Assembly: GCF_026013605.1 (NCBI RefSeq)
Contig: NZ_JAPDPJ010000023.1
Span: 19,891 to 83,890, forward strand
Origin: Plebeiibacterium sediminum
GTDB lineage: Bacteria; Bacteroidota; Bacteroidia; Bacteroidales; Marinilabiliaceae
Direction: 5' to 3'
Length of the DNA: 64,000 nt
The translations under genes were made by a program, and so were the position numbers. Shown piece after piece: positions 45,054 to 55,037 of the stretch (its first letter is position 1; each line of letters begins with the position of its first letter). The notes below the pieces were generated by a model, which saw only the letters and a program-made list of their open reading frames with translations, had not been told where the DNA came from and ran no database searches.

Positions 45054-47390
45054 TTAAAACTTTACTTTCCAACTTAATGAAGGTAATATTGGGAACAACG
45101 AAACTTGTTGTGCCTTTATATCCAATTGATAATTTTCTTCACCCTCGCTAACATCATAAAAGATGAAATATGGGTTACTTCTATTGAGAACATTAATAAT
45201 GGAAAAATTTATGACTGATTCCTTAAAAAGATTTGACTTGACATGGTAATTTACAGATAAGTCCAATCTATGATATAGTGGCATTCTAAAATTATTTATA
45301 CCATCATAATCGTTTGCAATATTTCCCATCATCCAATATCTACCAACTGGCAACGTAGCTTTATTTCCTGTTGCCAAAATAAAAACACTACCTAATTCTA
45401 TTTTTTCATTTAATTTATAACTGCACAACAAATTAATATCATGTCTTCTATCATATTTTGCATCATGCCATTTGCCATTGTTAAGCTGATCAAAACGCTG
45501 CTTTACCCAGCCAAGAGTATACGATAAATTTGCATTTAATTTCTCTGAATTTCTTTTAATAAAAAATTCTGCACCATAAGCCTTACTATCCCCTTTGAAA
45601 AAACTATCTTCAAAATCAGCCACATTTTCTCCCTTTACATTAAGATTTAGAACCAGCTGATTTTGCAGAAACCTAGTATATCCTTCTATTCCAAATTCCA
45701 AATTTAAACTGCTAAACGCCTTAAAATATCCTAAAGTAAATTGCGAAGAAACCTCTTCCGGAACTTTTTGAGTAGCTGGCATCCAGACATCTGATGGTAA
45801 AGGAATTGAAGCAATAGATGTTAAGTGGATATTTTGAGTAGTGTAATTTCCTGAAGCTTTTATCGATGCATCATTATTAAGCTGATAATTGAAAGTTACC
45901 AAACCCTTACCTAAAATCCGGTCGCTATCTCTTTCTGTATCTAAATTAGCCTCATCGGAAAAACCAGACATTGTCTTTTCTGATAACTGATACAATTGAA
46001 CTGATCCTCCTAGGTACATCTGCAACCTGGGAAATATATTAAATTCATTACTGGCATATAGTTCAAAAATCCTATGCGTATATTTAGTTGATAGTTTATC
46101 TTCATCACTATTTAATGAAATATCCAAATTCTGGGGGGTAATAGTCCGGTGCTGCACAATCCCGCCAAAACGAATAGTAGATTTATCCTGCAGAAGTAAA
46201 TAATCAGATCGTAATTGATAGTGTTGATAATTTGTATTAAAACTCAAGTCCTGACTAACAATTGAAAGAGCTAAATCAGAATCATAGCCGGAATATGATA
46301 CAGAAGTATTCATTGAAAAATTAGTGGTAATTAGTTTTCGCCATTGTAAAGATACCCCTTCATTTCCCCATGTATTATTTAGACTTATATTATTTTCATT
46401 TCGATTATATTTAAAATAGTCACCACCTTTATACCAGGATAAAACAAAATTATTACAGTTGGATGAGTATTTTACTTTGCCATTAAAATCATAGAAATTA
46501 AATTTATTATTGGTAAAGTAATTCTGATCATCTTGTAATATTAAATCTGCTATACTTTGAATTCCTTCAATATAACTACGTCTGAAACCAAAACTCGTAA
46601 ACCACTTGTTATTTTTTGACTTAGCCAGATAACTAATATTTGATGTAATATTTCCAATATTAACCGACCAATTAAAATCTCCCAATTTATTTTCTGTTGA
46701 GTTAACAATTATAGATGACGCTAACCGTGAGGCATATCTGATAGGTGCATTTCCTTTGTAAAAAGAAACATTATCCACCAAAAACGGATTAAACACAGAG
46801 TATATTCCCATTAAATGAGATGGATTCATGAGTTCTATGCCATCAAAAAGTATAAAATTCTGTCCGGGAGATCCTCCTCTGACATATATACCTGAATTAC
46901 CCTCATTAACCGACTGGATTCCCGGAAGAAGTTGAAGAGTTCTCACCAAGTCAGGTTCTCCTAATAAAGATGGTGTAATTAGAACATCCTTTTGCTTCAA
47001 TAAGATTTTTCCAGGTATGTTTCCTTTAACCAAAGATTCTTTATATGCCTTAATTGTAACTTCCTCCTGTAAATACTGTTTGTCTTTTAATTTAACCAGG
47101 ATAGGCATTTTTGTAGTAAAATCAACAATAACAGTATCTAATTCAAATGACGTATGATAAAAAACTAACTTAACATATTCTTGACTTGAAACAGTAATCT
47201 CAAACAATCCATGGGAATCAGTTACTGTCCCATTTAAACCACCATCCAATATTACATGAACATTAGGAATTGCTTCATTAAGATTCGCATCAAGCACCTC
47301 TCCCTTGATTACTAACTCCCTATTTTGCCCTAACAAACAGCAACTTAATAATAACAACGAGATAATGGTTTGAACTCTACAAAAAGTCAT
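45054..47390 (-). CDS. TonB-dependent receptor with carboxypeptidase-like N-terminal domain
   Basis: 778 residues. Signal peptide 1-21 (..CCLLGQ). Carboxypeptidase-like domain at about 25-105 ('VIKGEVLDANLNEAIPNVHVILDGG'), plug domain at about 130-235 ('GEPDLVRTLQLLPGIQSVNEGNSGIYVRGGSPGQNFILFDG'), then a 22-strand type barrel to the C-terminal '..SLSWKVKF'. Outer-membrane active transporter driven by TonB. Paired with the DUF4249 lipoprotein just downstream. The ligand is not readable; no iron regulatory site was seen. Confidence 0.93.
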   Translation of the reverse strand: MTFCRVQTIISLLLLSCCLLGQNRELVIKGEVLDANLNEAIPNVHVILDGGLNGTVTDSHGLFEITVSSQEYVKLVFYHTSFELDTVIVDFTTKMPILVKLKDKQYLQEEVTIKAYKESLVKGNIPGKILLKQKDVLITPSLLGEPDLVRTLQLLPGIQSVNEGNSGIYVRGGSPGQNFILFDGIELMNPSHLMGIYSVFNPFLVDNVSFYKGNAPIRYASRLASSIIVNSTENKLGDFNWSVNIGNITSNISYLAKSKNNKWFTSFGFRRSYIEGIQSIADLILQDDQNYFTNNKFNFYDFNGKVKYSSNCNNFVLSWYKGGDYFKYNRNENNISLNNTWGNEGVSLQWRKLITTNFSMNTSVSYSGYDSDLALSIVSQDLSFNTNYQHYQLRSDYLLLQDKSTIRFGGIVQHRTITPQNLDISLNSDEDKLSTKYTHRIFELYASNEFNIFPRLQMYLGGSVQLYQLSEKTMSGFSDEANLDTERDSDRILGKGLVTFNYQLNNDASIKASGNYTTQNIHLTSIASIPLPSDVWMPATQKVPEEVSSQFTLGYFKAFSSLNLEFGIEGYTRFLQNQLVLNLNVKGENVADFEDSFFKGDSKAYGAEFFIKRNSEKLNANLSYTLGWVKQRFDQLNNGKWHDAKYDRRHDINLLCSYKLNEKIELGSVFILATGNKATLPVGRYWMMGNIANDYDGINNFRMPLYHRLDLSVNYHVKSNLFKESVINFSIINVLNRSNPYFIFYDVSEGEENYQLDIKAQQVSLFPILPSLSWKVKF

Positions 47391-47621
47391 TTGTATATTT
47401 TATCATTATTTATTGCAAAGTACAACATATTTAATTTCTCTTGCAACTTACCCCATATTATATTTCATAGACTATTCGAACAATGTAATATTATTGTTAA
47501 AACATCTAATTTAAGAAAATGATAAACTTTTTGGGATATCCATCGTAACAATAGCACACAACAACGCTCAACAACGAGTATTTAAAACATAAACTATTAA
47601 CACACAATAAATTTCTATTAA

Positions 47622-48971
47622 ATGAAAAAGTTATTTAAAGTAAACATTTGGATTGCAGCACTTGCGCTATTAGTTTTTGCAAGTTGTGAAGACGACAAAA
47701 AAACTGACGATGGAATTGATTCAGCTTTAGAGGCTGATTATTCAACAGTATCTCCAGAAGAATCAAAACAAGATGTAGAAAATGCTGCAGTAAATTTGGT
47801 TAGTCAAATTGATGAGTTAGAAGATGAAGACGGAATTGATGTAATGATTCATATGATGGATCTAATGGGTGGTAACGATGCTCCTGCATCTGCTCAATTT
47901 AATATTCCTTTGAAAGCGGCTCAAATTCTTGCTGATGACTCAAAAAACTCTGCTGAAGTATATAATCTTCTTAAAGCAACTACAGAAGAAGGATTAGCGC
48001 TTAGTGATTCATTTGCTATGTTGACAGCAACATATACCTATAATTTTGAGACATTAGATTTTGATAAAACTGAAAATGCTAACGATATTGTTATTTTGTT
48101 TCCAGGAAAAGAATCTGATTTAACAAACACAGCAGAAATTCTAATTGGTGATTTTACTGTAAAAGAAATTACAGAACCAAGAGCTGATTTTGATTTACCA
48201 GCAGGAAAAATTGAATTCCCCACAGGTTTAAAAGCTACTCTTAAGTATAATGATAATACACTAATGAGTTATACTTTAACTGCTGAATACCTTAGTGATG
48301 GTACTCCTACAGCACTTGAAAACGTGCTTGAAGTGGGATCATTTTCTTTTACTCAAACATTAAAACATTCTCAATATAAGAGCGCTGGTTTTGATTTTAG
48401 TTTTAAAAATGGTTCTGATATTTTAATTGCTTTTGGTGCAGAAATCAATGGAGACTGGTCAGAAAATAATATTAATGAAAATAGTGAAACTGATGTTGAA
48501 GAAATCATTAACAACGGAAATGCATACTTACAGTTTATGGATTTAAAAGCTGTAGGTCAAATTGATATTCAAACTATTGTTAATGGAGAACAAGCATTTG
48601 AAGAAGCTCACTTGGGAGATTCTGATGATATTAAAGATTTACCTGAAGCAGAAAATTTAGTTTCATTATTTACTGAAAATGCAAGATTCGTATTGGTTTA
48701 TACTAAAGACAACACTATGCTAGCATATTTAGAACCATATGTTATGAACAACACTAATAGCTACAATCAAAACGGAGTTATTTATACTGAAAATGATTAC
48801 TATATGGATATGCGATTGGTATTTAATGATAACTCTAAAATTTCAATGGATACTTTTGTTGAAAACGAGCTTAACGGATTCTTCAATGCTTTAAATGATT
48901 TTATTTATACATTGAACACTACTTATGGAACTGAATTCAACGAAGTTTCTATGGATGATGAATCTTTATAA
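47622..48971 (+). CDS. Hypothetical lipoprotein, acidic
   Basis: 449 residues. Lipoprotein signal 'LLVFASCEDD' with lipidated Cys near residue 22. The mature part is strongly acidic (many Asp and Glu, e.g. 'LEDEDGIDVMIHMMDLMGG') and predicted alpha/beta. It is divergent from the TonB receptor across 231 bases and has its own terminator. Not recognised as a named family; similar stand-alone lipoproteins are common in Bacteroidota. Function unknown. Confidence 0.82.
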   Translation: MKKLFKVNIWIAALALLVFASCEDDKKTDDGIDSALEADYSTVSPEESKQDVENAAVNLVSQIDELEDEDGIDVMIHMMDLMGGNDAPASAQFNIPLKAAQILADDSKNSAEVYNLLKATTEEGLALSDSFAMLTATYTYNFETLDFDKTENANDIVILFPGKESDLTNTAEILIGDFTVKEITEPRADFDLPAGKIEFPTGLKATLKYNDNTLMSYTLTAEYLSDGTPTALENVLEVGSFSFTQTLKHSQYKSAGFDFSFKNGSDILIAFGAEINGDWSENNINENSETDVEEIINNGNAYLQFMDLKAVGQIDIQTIVNGEQAFEEAHLGDSDDIKDLPEAENLVSLFTENARFVLVYTKDNTMLAYLEPYVMNNTNSYNQNGVIYTENDYYMDMRLVFNDNSKISMDTFVENELNGFFNALNDFIYTLNTTYGTEFNEVSMDDESL

Positions 48972-48994
48972 GAAATAATCCAATTTATATAGTC

Positions 48995-49028
48995 AAGGAG
49001 TTTCCAATTATATGGAACTCCTTTTTTT
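48995..49028 (+). terminator. Terminator of the acidic lipoprotein gene
   Basis: aaggagtttcca (48995-49006) pairs with tggaactcctt (49013-49023) with one bulged base, followed by a run of T. Confidence 0.88.
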
Positions 49029-50172
49029 ATATCATTTGAAGAAATTCACTCATAATATACCCCAAATAATTTCCTATAGCATAACCAATAACACCTACTG
49101 TAATTCCTGGAATAATTACTTCTCTGTTTTTTATTGCTCCGGCAACTACTGGAACAAATGGAGGACTGCAAATTAAAGAAACAGATGTTACCATAACTGT
49201 ATCAGCATCGACTTTAAAAATTCTGGATAGTATAATATGCAGAATAGTAGAACCGAAAACAGCAAATCCAACATAGTAAAACAGTGTTGAATTAATTTGC
49301 ATTAGCTGAGATAATTTAAGTTTCGATGCAACTACCACACTAAAAACAAGAATAAAATACATTCCTAAGTTAAAGGTCTTGGGTATTGCATTTACCTTTT
49401 TATTAAACGATGCAATAATGGCAAGTGTTGTAATCGATAAAATAAATACAGCCATTTTTGACTTTTCAACTACTAATTGCATTAAACCGCCTCCTACGGC
49501 AACTATTATTACAGTTATTCCTAAAGCCATTAATAAAGGCTTGACATTCTGCCTTTTTAATATACCACCAAATAGCTCTTTATCTTCCATATATTCACGG
49601 AAACCAAAACTATTGGTCCTTTGAAAAGATGGTAGAATTAATTCATAGAACTTTTTACCTACCGTAATAAGAAAAAACAGATGAATAGTAGAAAAGAACA
49701 TATCATAAGTATGTACGCTAATATAACTTGAAGGATCAACATTCAGTGCCATTTTTAAGGCAGCTAAATTTGGCGTTCCTCCTGTATAAACACCACACAA
49801 TAGCGCTGATATTTTATAAAAAGATTCATCTCCATTATTAAAAATTACATAACCAGTGGCTACTACAATCACAACACTGATCAATGCTGCAATTAATGAA
49901 AATAACGTTTTACGAGCTAACAAAAAAGACTTTTTAAAATCACTGGAATATAATAACAAGGGAATTCCAATAGGTATACATATCGACATGATAGTATCCT
50001 GAATAGTCTCTATTTGTTCTCCCTTTAGAAATCCAGACGAAAAAATAACGATACCAGCTATATATGCCAATAAAACAGCACCAACTTTATTTAGAAATGT
50101 ATATTTGTAGCACAACCAAAGTAGAAAAAAGGGAATAAGAAAATATAATAAAACTATAAATAGCGGGTACAT
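49027..50172 (-). CDS. DUF819 family integral membrane protein
   Basis: 381 residues, about eleven hydrophobic segments. Signature 'YTGGTPNLAALKMALNVD' near residues 128-146 and a matching second half ('SLICSPPFVPVVAGAIKNREV') identify the DUF819 (YjcL-like) family, which has a two-fold repeat like transporters. The substrate is unknown. Six bases after dacB on the same strand, so probably in one transcript with it and the DUF6340 lipoprotein. Confidence 0.85.
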   Translation of the reverse strand: MYPLFIVLLYFLIPFFLLWLCYKYTFLNKVGAVLLAYIAGIVIFSSGFLKGEQIETIQDTIMSICIPIGIPLLLYSSDFKKSFLLARKTLFSLIAALISVVIVVATGYVIFNNGDESFYKISALLCGVYTGGTPNLAALKMALNVDPSSYISVHTYDMFFSTIHLFFLITVGKKFYELILPSFQRTNSFGFREYMEDKELFGGILKRQNVKPLLMALGITVIIVAVGGGLMQLVVEKSKMAVFILSITTLAIIASFNKKVNAIPKTFNLGMYFILVFSVVVASKLKLSQLMQINSTLFYYVGFAVFGSTILHIILSRIFKVDADTVMVTSVSLICSPPFVPVVAGAIKNREVIIPGITVGVIGYAIGNYLGYIMSEFLQMI

Positions 50173-50178
50173 AATGAT

Positions 50179-51567
50179 TTAATATTCTAAAAAATAATTT
50201 GTCAATGTTTCATCCATTTGTTTTCTAACTTCTTTGGTTTTTATAAGATAATTATTGGCTATTACACAAAATGCCTCATAATGACCTGATTTATTAATAA
50301 AGTATCCACAGTAACCTAAAACACCTTCCATAGAACCACTTTTGCCAAAAACCTTATTTCTTAATTCGGGGTTCTTAAATACAGATTTCAATGTCCCGGT
50401 TTGACCTCCAATAGCCAATGATGATTTAAAAACATCGTAATAACTACTATTATTTTTCATCCACATTAAAAGATGCACCATCCCATCAGTAGTCACAAGA
50501 TTCTTAGGCGTCAACCCACTTCCATCTCTTAATCTGAAATTCGATTCAAAATCTATTTTATCTTTCCAGAAATCCCGGATAATCTGAACTCCAATATCCC
50601 AGGAATATTGATCTTTATATTCTTTTGCCAATGATAAAAGGAGCACATCAGCAAATAAGTTATGACTTTTATGGTTAACAACCTTAATAATTTCTGATAA
50701 TTTTGGTGATTTACAATCAAAGACTATACGGCTCTTCGCTATCTCATCCTCACCAAAATTTACCTGTTGAATAACTATATTATTTTCAGTCAAATATTGT
50801 GTGAGTTCATTTACAAAAACAAGTTTTGTGTCAGGCATAGCAGCCTTTATTTTAAAGGAAGATCTGTTGGAAGGAATAGAGCCTTCAATCCACCATTTTT
50901 TTATCTCAGGAAGACCATAAACGTATGCACTATCTTTACTATGTGAAGCGGATTCAACCTTACAATCATATTGATACGGAAATATTTCTGGTTTTACAGA
51001 AACTATGTTACAGACACTTCCAACATCTTCTGAAGCTAAAGTAACGGTTACTGTATTATCTCTCCAATTAAAGGCCTGAGGATATACCCCATAGTAATTC
51101 CCAATATCTTCCCAAAGTCTGGGAGATGAATATCCAATATCAGCAGACTTAACAAGAATTCTTCCTCTAATAGAATGAATTCCCTCTATTCTAAGCCATT
51201 CTATAATTTCTTTAAATAAAAGTTCCGGTTCTGTCTGATCAAAGTATCTGGAACCCAGGGTAGGATCGCCGCCTGCAATAACAACTATATCTCCTTTAAG
51301 TTGACCATCAACTATTTCTCCTTTTCCTATTATTTGCGTTTTAAAAGTATATTCGGGCCCTAACAACTCAAGAGCTGTTGCTGTGGTTATAATCTTTGTT
51401 AAGGATGCAGGTATTAATCTTGTTTGAGAGTTAAGAGATACAATATCATTTCCTGTATTTATATCACTAATGCTCATTGAAATAATGGCTCCTTTATCAG
51501 GAATATTTAATTGAGTATAACCGCAAATTGGTATAATAACTAACAGTAGTATAACACAAAATCTCAT
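50179..51567 (-). CDS. dacB: D-alanyl-D-alanine carboxypeptidase/endopeptidase (PBP4 family)
   Basis: 462 residues. Signal peptide 1-19. The active-site triad is S55-L-T-K58, S301-H-N303 and K409-S-G411 in place of the usual KTG ('FGKSGSMEGVLGY'). The PBP4-specific insertion after the SxxK block is present ('IVVIAGGDPTLGSRYF'). Cleaves the terminal D-Ala and cross-links of peptidoglycan in the periplasm. Overlaps the upstream DUF6340 gene by four bases. Confidence 0.92.
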   Translation of the reverse strand: MRFCVILLLVIIPICGYTQLNIPDKGAIISMSISDINTGNDIVSLNSQTRLIPASLTKIITTATALELLGPEYTFKTQIIGKGEIVDGQLKGDIVVIAGGDPTLGSRYFDQTEPELLFKEIIEWLRIEGIHSIRGRILVKSADIGYSSPRLWEDIGNYYGVYPQAFNWRDNTVTVTLASEDVGSVCNIVSVKPEIFPYQYDCKVESASHSKDSAYVYGLPEIKKWWIEGSIPSNRSSFKIKAAMPDTKLVFVNELTQYLTENNIVIQQVNFGEDEIAKSRIVFDCKSPKLSEIIKVVNHKSHNLFADVLLLSLAKEYKDQYSWDIGVQIIRDFWKDKIDFESNFRLRDGSGLTPKNLVTTDGMVHLLMWMKNNSSYYDVFKSSLAIGGQTGTLKSVFKNPELRNKVFGKSGSMEGVLGYCGYFINKSGHYEAFCVIANNYLIKTKEVRKQMDETLTNYFLEY

Positions 51568-52604
51568 TCCCCACCTCCAACTTGAATCTTCAATTCTTCA
51601 ACAACTTCTAGCCGCTGATTCATATATAGAGAATAAAGAATTAATCGTTTTTTTTCAGCTTTAGCATGTCCACTTGACAATTCAGAAACAATATCCAGTC
51701 CTTCTTTTATCCAATAGGATGCTGATTTATAGTCTCCCTCAACTTCCGACGCTAAAGCTAAATTATAGGCAGCCCGGGATTTTATAAGCTTTTTAGAGTT
51801 ATCAAATACATACTTCCATAACTTAATGGCCTCACCCCAATTATCATTTCTAACATGTTCGGCCGCTTGCATAAAATAAAAATTTCCAGAACTATATAAT
51901 ATTCTCTTTTCAGTTTCCCAGAAAGGTGCAATATCATTTACAGCTTTATCGCCCATATAATTTGCCAAATCAGCTAATCCTTGCCTTAAATTAGGAAGAT
52001 TTTGAGCAACATATGATAAACCATTTCCATATACACTCCACGAAATGGTATCACTACTAACCTTACTAAATATTAAAGACTTATTTAAATTATTATATCC
52101 TCTATACAAAACTGATGAACTGGCATCTAAATACCCATACATATTCCCATCGTATAAATCTTCAACTTTAATATTGGTTTGATAAATATAATCATCAATA
52201 GAAACTACTGCCTGAGCATCATATTTCTTACACAACTCATTTACCATACTCCAGGTAAGAAATGTAGTATCCGACAAACCGCTCCTGCGCAAAGAGATTT
52301 CATGCACATAAACACTGTCAAAGAAATTTCGCTGATCCAATTCATATTTTAAACCATATAAAAAAATATCAGGAAAATCATCTTTCCATATAGTATCAAT
52401 AGAATATGCTCCGGAAGGTACAGCGATCTTGTGAGTATTTTTTTCTCTATAAGCCCGGGCATTATCAACTAATACAATAGACTTAATCTCCGGTTGAAAA
52501 GTGTATTTCGCAGGCATTAATACATCTATACTCAATTGTTCATAGGTTGAACATGAGATCAAGAATGGTAAAAATAGAAGAACAAACAAATATATTGCTT
52601 TCAT
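51564..52604 (-). CDS. DUF6340 family lipoprotein
   Basis: 346 residues with lipobox 'FLISC' (Cys at about 18). The pattern 'IDVLMPAKYTFQPEIKSIVLVDN' after the lipobox is the DUF6340 signature. The C-terminal third is TPR-like ('NDNWGEAIKLWKYVFDN', 'AAYNLALASEVEGDYKSASYWIKEGLD'). It starts the transcript that continues into dacB and DUF819, and its stop overlaps the dacB start. Function unknown. Confidence 0.88.
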   Translation of the reverse strand: MKAIYLFVLLFLPFLISCSTYEQLSIDVLMPAKYTFQPEIKSIVLVDNARAYREKNTHKIAVPSGAYSIDTIWKDDFPDIFLYGLKYELDQRNFFDSVYVHEISLRRSGLSDTTFLTWSMVNELCKKYDAQAVVSIDDYIYQTNIKVEDLYDGNMYGYLDASSSVLYRGYNNLNKSLIFSKVSSDTISWSVYGNGLSYVAQNLPNLRQGLADLANYMGDKAVNDIAPFWETEKRILYSSGNFYFMQAAEHVRNDNWGEAIKLWKYVFDNSKKLIKSRAAYNLALASEVEGDYKSASYWIKEGLDIVSELSSGHAKAEKKRLILYSLYMNQRLEVVEELKIQVGGGE

Positions 52605-52784
52605 ATGCTTAGTTAATCATTCAGTTTTGATATTAAAAATACAAATATAAGAATGCTCCAAAGTTGACAGCTATTCTAGTGGTTTGTTTCTTAATATTAT
52701 TAAAATATAACATTAGGATAAATTAAACCCCTCATTCACCAATCCCACATCAATTGATTAGTGAACAAATATCTTGCCGAATAA

Positions 52785-53948
52785 TTATTTTGCCATCATT
52801 AATATTTGAGTTACAGCTTCATTATTAAGTCTTTTAAAATATCCAATAGGGCCAAACTTACAAGCCTTATCTCCCATAATCTTAAAATATTCATCCGGAA
52901 TATCAACTTCAGATAGTTTAGAAGGCATATCTAACGAATTAAAAAAACTTCTAATTGCCATAATAGTTTGCTTAGCTGCACTCAACTCATCTTCTTCGAG
53001 AATATTAAAAACATTTCTTCCTAATCGAGCAAATTTATAAGCCGTATTTTCAGTAAGTACATACTCCATCCAATAAGGGAATATAATAGCCAAACCCGCC
53101 CCATGTGTTAAGTCGTAAATTGCACTAACTTCATGTTCAATACCATGCGTAGCCCAATCACCCATCATTTTACCTGTCGACGTCAATCCATTTAATGCCA
53201 AACTGGATGCCCACATTAAGTTTGCTCTGGCCTCATAATTTTCTGGTTCCCGTATAGCTATAGGACCATATTTTATGCATGTTCTTACAATAGATTCTGC
53301 AATATTATCCTGAATATCCGTTCCTTTATCTGGTGTAAAATATTGCTCAAAAATATGACTCATGATATCTACTGTACCAGCTGCTGTTTGCCATTTATTA
53401 ACAGAAAACGTATAAGTAGGATCCAACATTGAAACTTTCGGTCGTAGTAAATCACTACCCATTGCCAATTTTTCCTGGGTTTCATCATTTGATATCACTG
53501 CATTCCCATTCATTTCAGAACCTGTTGCAGCTAAAGTCAATGCACATCCTATTGGCAGTGGATTTTTAACAACGGCTTTACGAAGACAAAAATCCCATGC
53601 ATCTCCATCATAATTTACCCCTGCAGCCATTGCTTTAGATGCATCTATAACACTACCGCCTCCAAGTGCCAAAATAAATCCTAAATCATTTTCTCTGCAT
53701 AATCGAATACCATCTCTTACACTGGAAATTCTTGGATTTGGTTGAATTCCATTCAGTTCCTTATAAAAGACACCCATTTCTTTAAACAAAGAAGTTACCT
53801 TTTCAAGGAGTCCGCTCTTTATAACTGAATTTTTTCCGTACGTAATTAAAACCCTGTTGGAATAAGTCAACACTTCGTCAACCAGATTATTAACCTGATT
53901 TTTTCCGAATAGTATTTTAGTACCTGCCTGATAAACGAAATTTTTCAT
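52785..53948 (-). CDS. Iron-containing alcohol dehydrogenase (butanol-dehydrogenase-like)
   Basis: 387 residues from the ATG at 53948 (MKNFVYQAGTKILFGKNQV); the ATG four codons earlier is less like the family. 'FILALGGGSVIDASKAMAAG' binds NAD(P) and 'DWATHGIEHEVSAIYDLTHGAGLAIIFP' supplies the metal His residues. The group reduces aldehydes to alcohols, often NADPH-dependent (YqhD/BdhA branch). It stands alone between two intergenic gaps. Confidence 0.9.
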   Translation of the reverse strand: MKNFVYQAGTKILFGKNQVNNLVDEVLTYSNRVLITYGKNSVIKSGLLEKVTSLFKEMGVFYKELNGIQPNPRISSVRDGIRLCRENDLGFILALGGGSVIDASKAMAAGVNYDGDAWDFCLRKAVVKNPLPIGCALTLAATGSEMNGNAVISNDETQEKLAMGSDLLRPKVSMLDPTYTFSVNKWQTAAGTVDIMSHIFEQYFTPDKGTDIQDNIAESIVRTCIKYGPIAIREPENYEARANLMWASSLALNGLTSTGKMMGDWATHGIEHEVSAIYDLTHGAGLAIIFPYWMEYVLTENTAYKFARLGRNVFNILEEDELSAAKQTIMAIRSFFNSLDMPSKLSEVDIPDEYFKIMGDKACKFGPIGYFKRLNNEAVTQILMMAK

Positions 53949-54080
53949 AATGATATACAAATTATCTTAGTTCAGCCTCTATATTTTAAATATAGATCCT
54001 TATTAAAACATCAATCCCATAAAATATAATAGCTGATCACGATTTAGTTTAACATCAATATTACTAAAATAGATTAATGA

Positions 54081-54110
54081 AAACAAAAAGGGCATCCTAA
54101 TTGGATGCCC
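54081..54110 (-). terminator. Terminator of fabG
   Basis: gggcatcc (54090-54097) pairs with ggatgccc (54103-54110) around five bases. On the minus strand tttttgtttt follows. Confidence 0.85.
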
Positions 54111-54137
54111 TCATCATATTATAGTAAAAACTATTTT

Positions 54138-54884
54138 TTACATATTCATACCACCACATACATGAATAACCTGACCAGTTACATAAGATGATAGGTCAGA
54201 ACCTAAATATACACATGTATTAGCTACATCTTCAGGAGTACCACCACGCTTTAATGGAATTTTACTTTCCCATTCCTTCTTAACGTTTTCCGGTAAAACA
54301 CCTGTCATTTCAGTAATAATAAAACCTGGAGCAATAGCATTATGACGAATACCTCTTGTTCCCATTTCTTTAGCTGCTGACTTAGTAAAACCAATGATAC
54401 CAGCTTTAGATGCTGAGTAGTTACACTGATTTGCGTTACCAGAAACACCTACTACAGAACTCATGTTAATAACACTTCCTCCTGCTTGCTTCCACATAAT
54501 TGGTTGAACAGCTTGTGTAAAGTTAAATACTGATTTAAGGTTTACATTGATTACAAGATCCCATTGTTGCTCTGTCATTCTTTTAAGAGCTCCATCTTTA
54601 GTTATACCTGCATTATTTACTAATATATCAACTCTACCAAAGTCCTCTACTATTTGGCCAACTACTTTTTGAGTATCTTCGTAGTTACTAGCATCAGATG
54701 CATATGCTTTTGCTTTTACTCCAAGAGCGTTTAATTCTTTTTCTGTTTCCAGAACAGATTCATTAATTGCTAAATCCGTAAAAGCAATATTACAACCATT
54801 TTTAGCATAAGTAATAGCAATTTCTTTACCAATACCTCTTCCAGCACCAGTAATTATTGCTGTTTTTCCTTCTAATAATTTCAT
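54138..54884 (-). CDS. fabG: 3-oxoacyl-[acyl-carrier-protein] reductase
   Basis: 248 residues. NADPH-dependent ketone reduction in fatty acid elongation. 'ITGAGRGIGKEIAITYAKNG' (11-30), 'DILVNNAGITKDGALKRMTEQQWDLVINVNLKS', the catalytic Ser-Tyr-Lys ('VINMSSVVGVSGNANQCNYSASKAGIIGFTKS') and 'YVTGQVIHVCGGMNM' at the end are standard FabG. No acpP or fabF next to it. Has a promoter-like CAAATGTA on its upstream side and a terminator below. Confidence 0.95.
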   Translation of the reverse strand: MKLLEGKTAIITGAGRGIGKEIAITYAKNGCNIAFTDLAINESVLETEKELNALGVKAKAYASDASNYEDTQKVVGQIVEDFGRVDILVNNAGITKDGALKRMTEQQWDLVINVNLKSVFNFTQAVQPIMWKQAGGSVINMSSVVGVSGNANQCNYSASKAGIIGFTKSAAKEMGTRGIRHNAIAPGFIITEMTGVLPENVKKEWESKIPLKRGGTPEDVANTCVYLGSDLSSYVTGQVIHVCGGMNM

Positions 54885-54931
54885 TTCTTTATTATTTATA
54901 TTAGAACTTAAAATCTAAAATATTTGACGCG

Positions 54932-54939
54932 CAAATGTA
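54932..54939 (-). promoter_or_regulatory. Candidate -7 box of fabG
   Basis: Read on the minus strand this is TACATTTG, an exact TAnnTTTG match about 48 bases ahead of the fabG start. The -33 side is not clear. Confidence 0.45.
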
Positions 54940-55037
54940 ACAATTTATATGGAATTATTAAGATTAATCGTAAAATGTTAATTACCACAATAATTCCAAC
55001 ATAACATCTTCTTTTAGATATTAAATATTAAAGCTAT

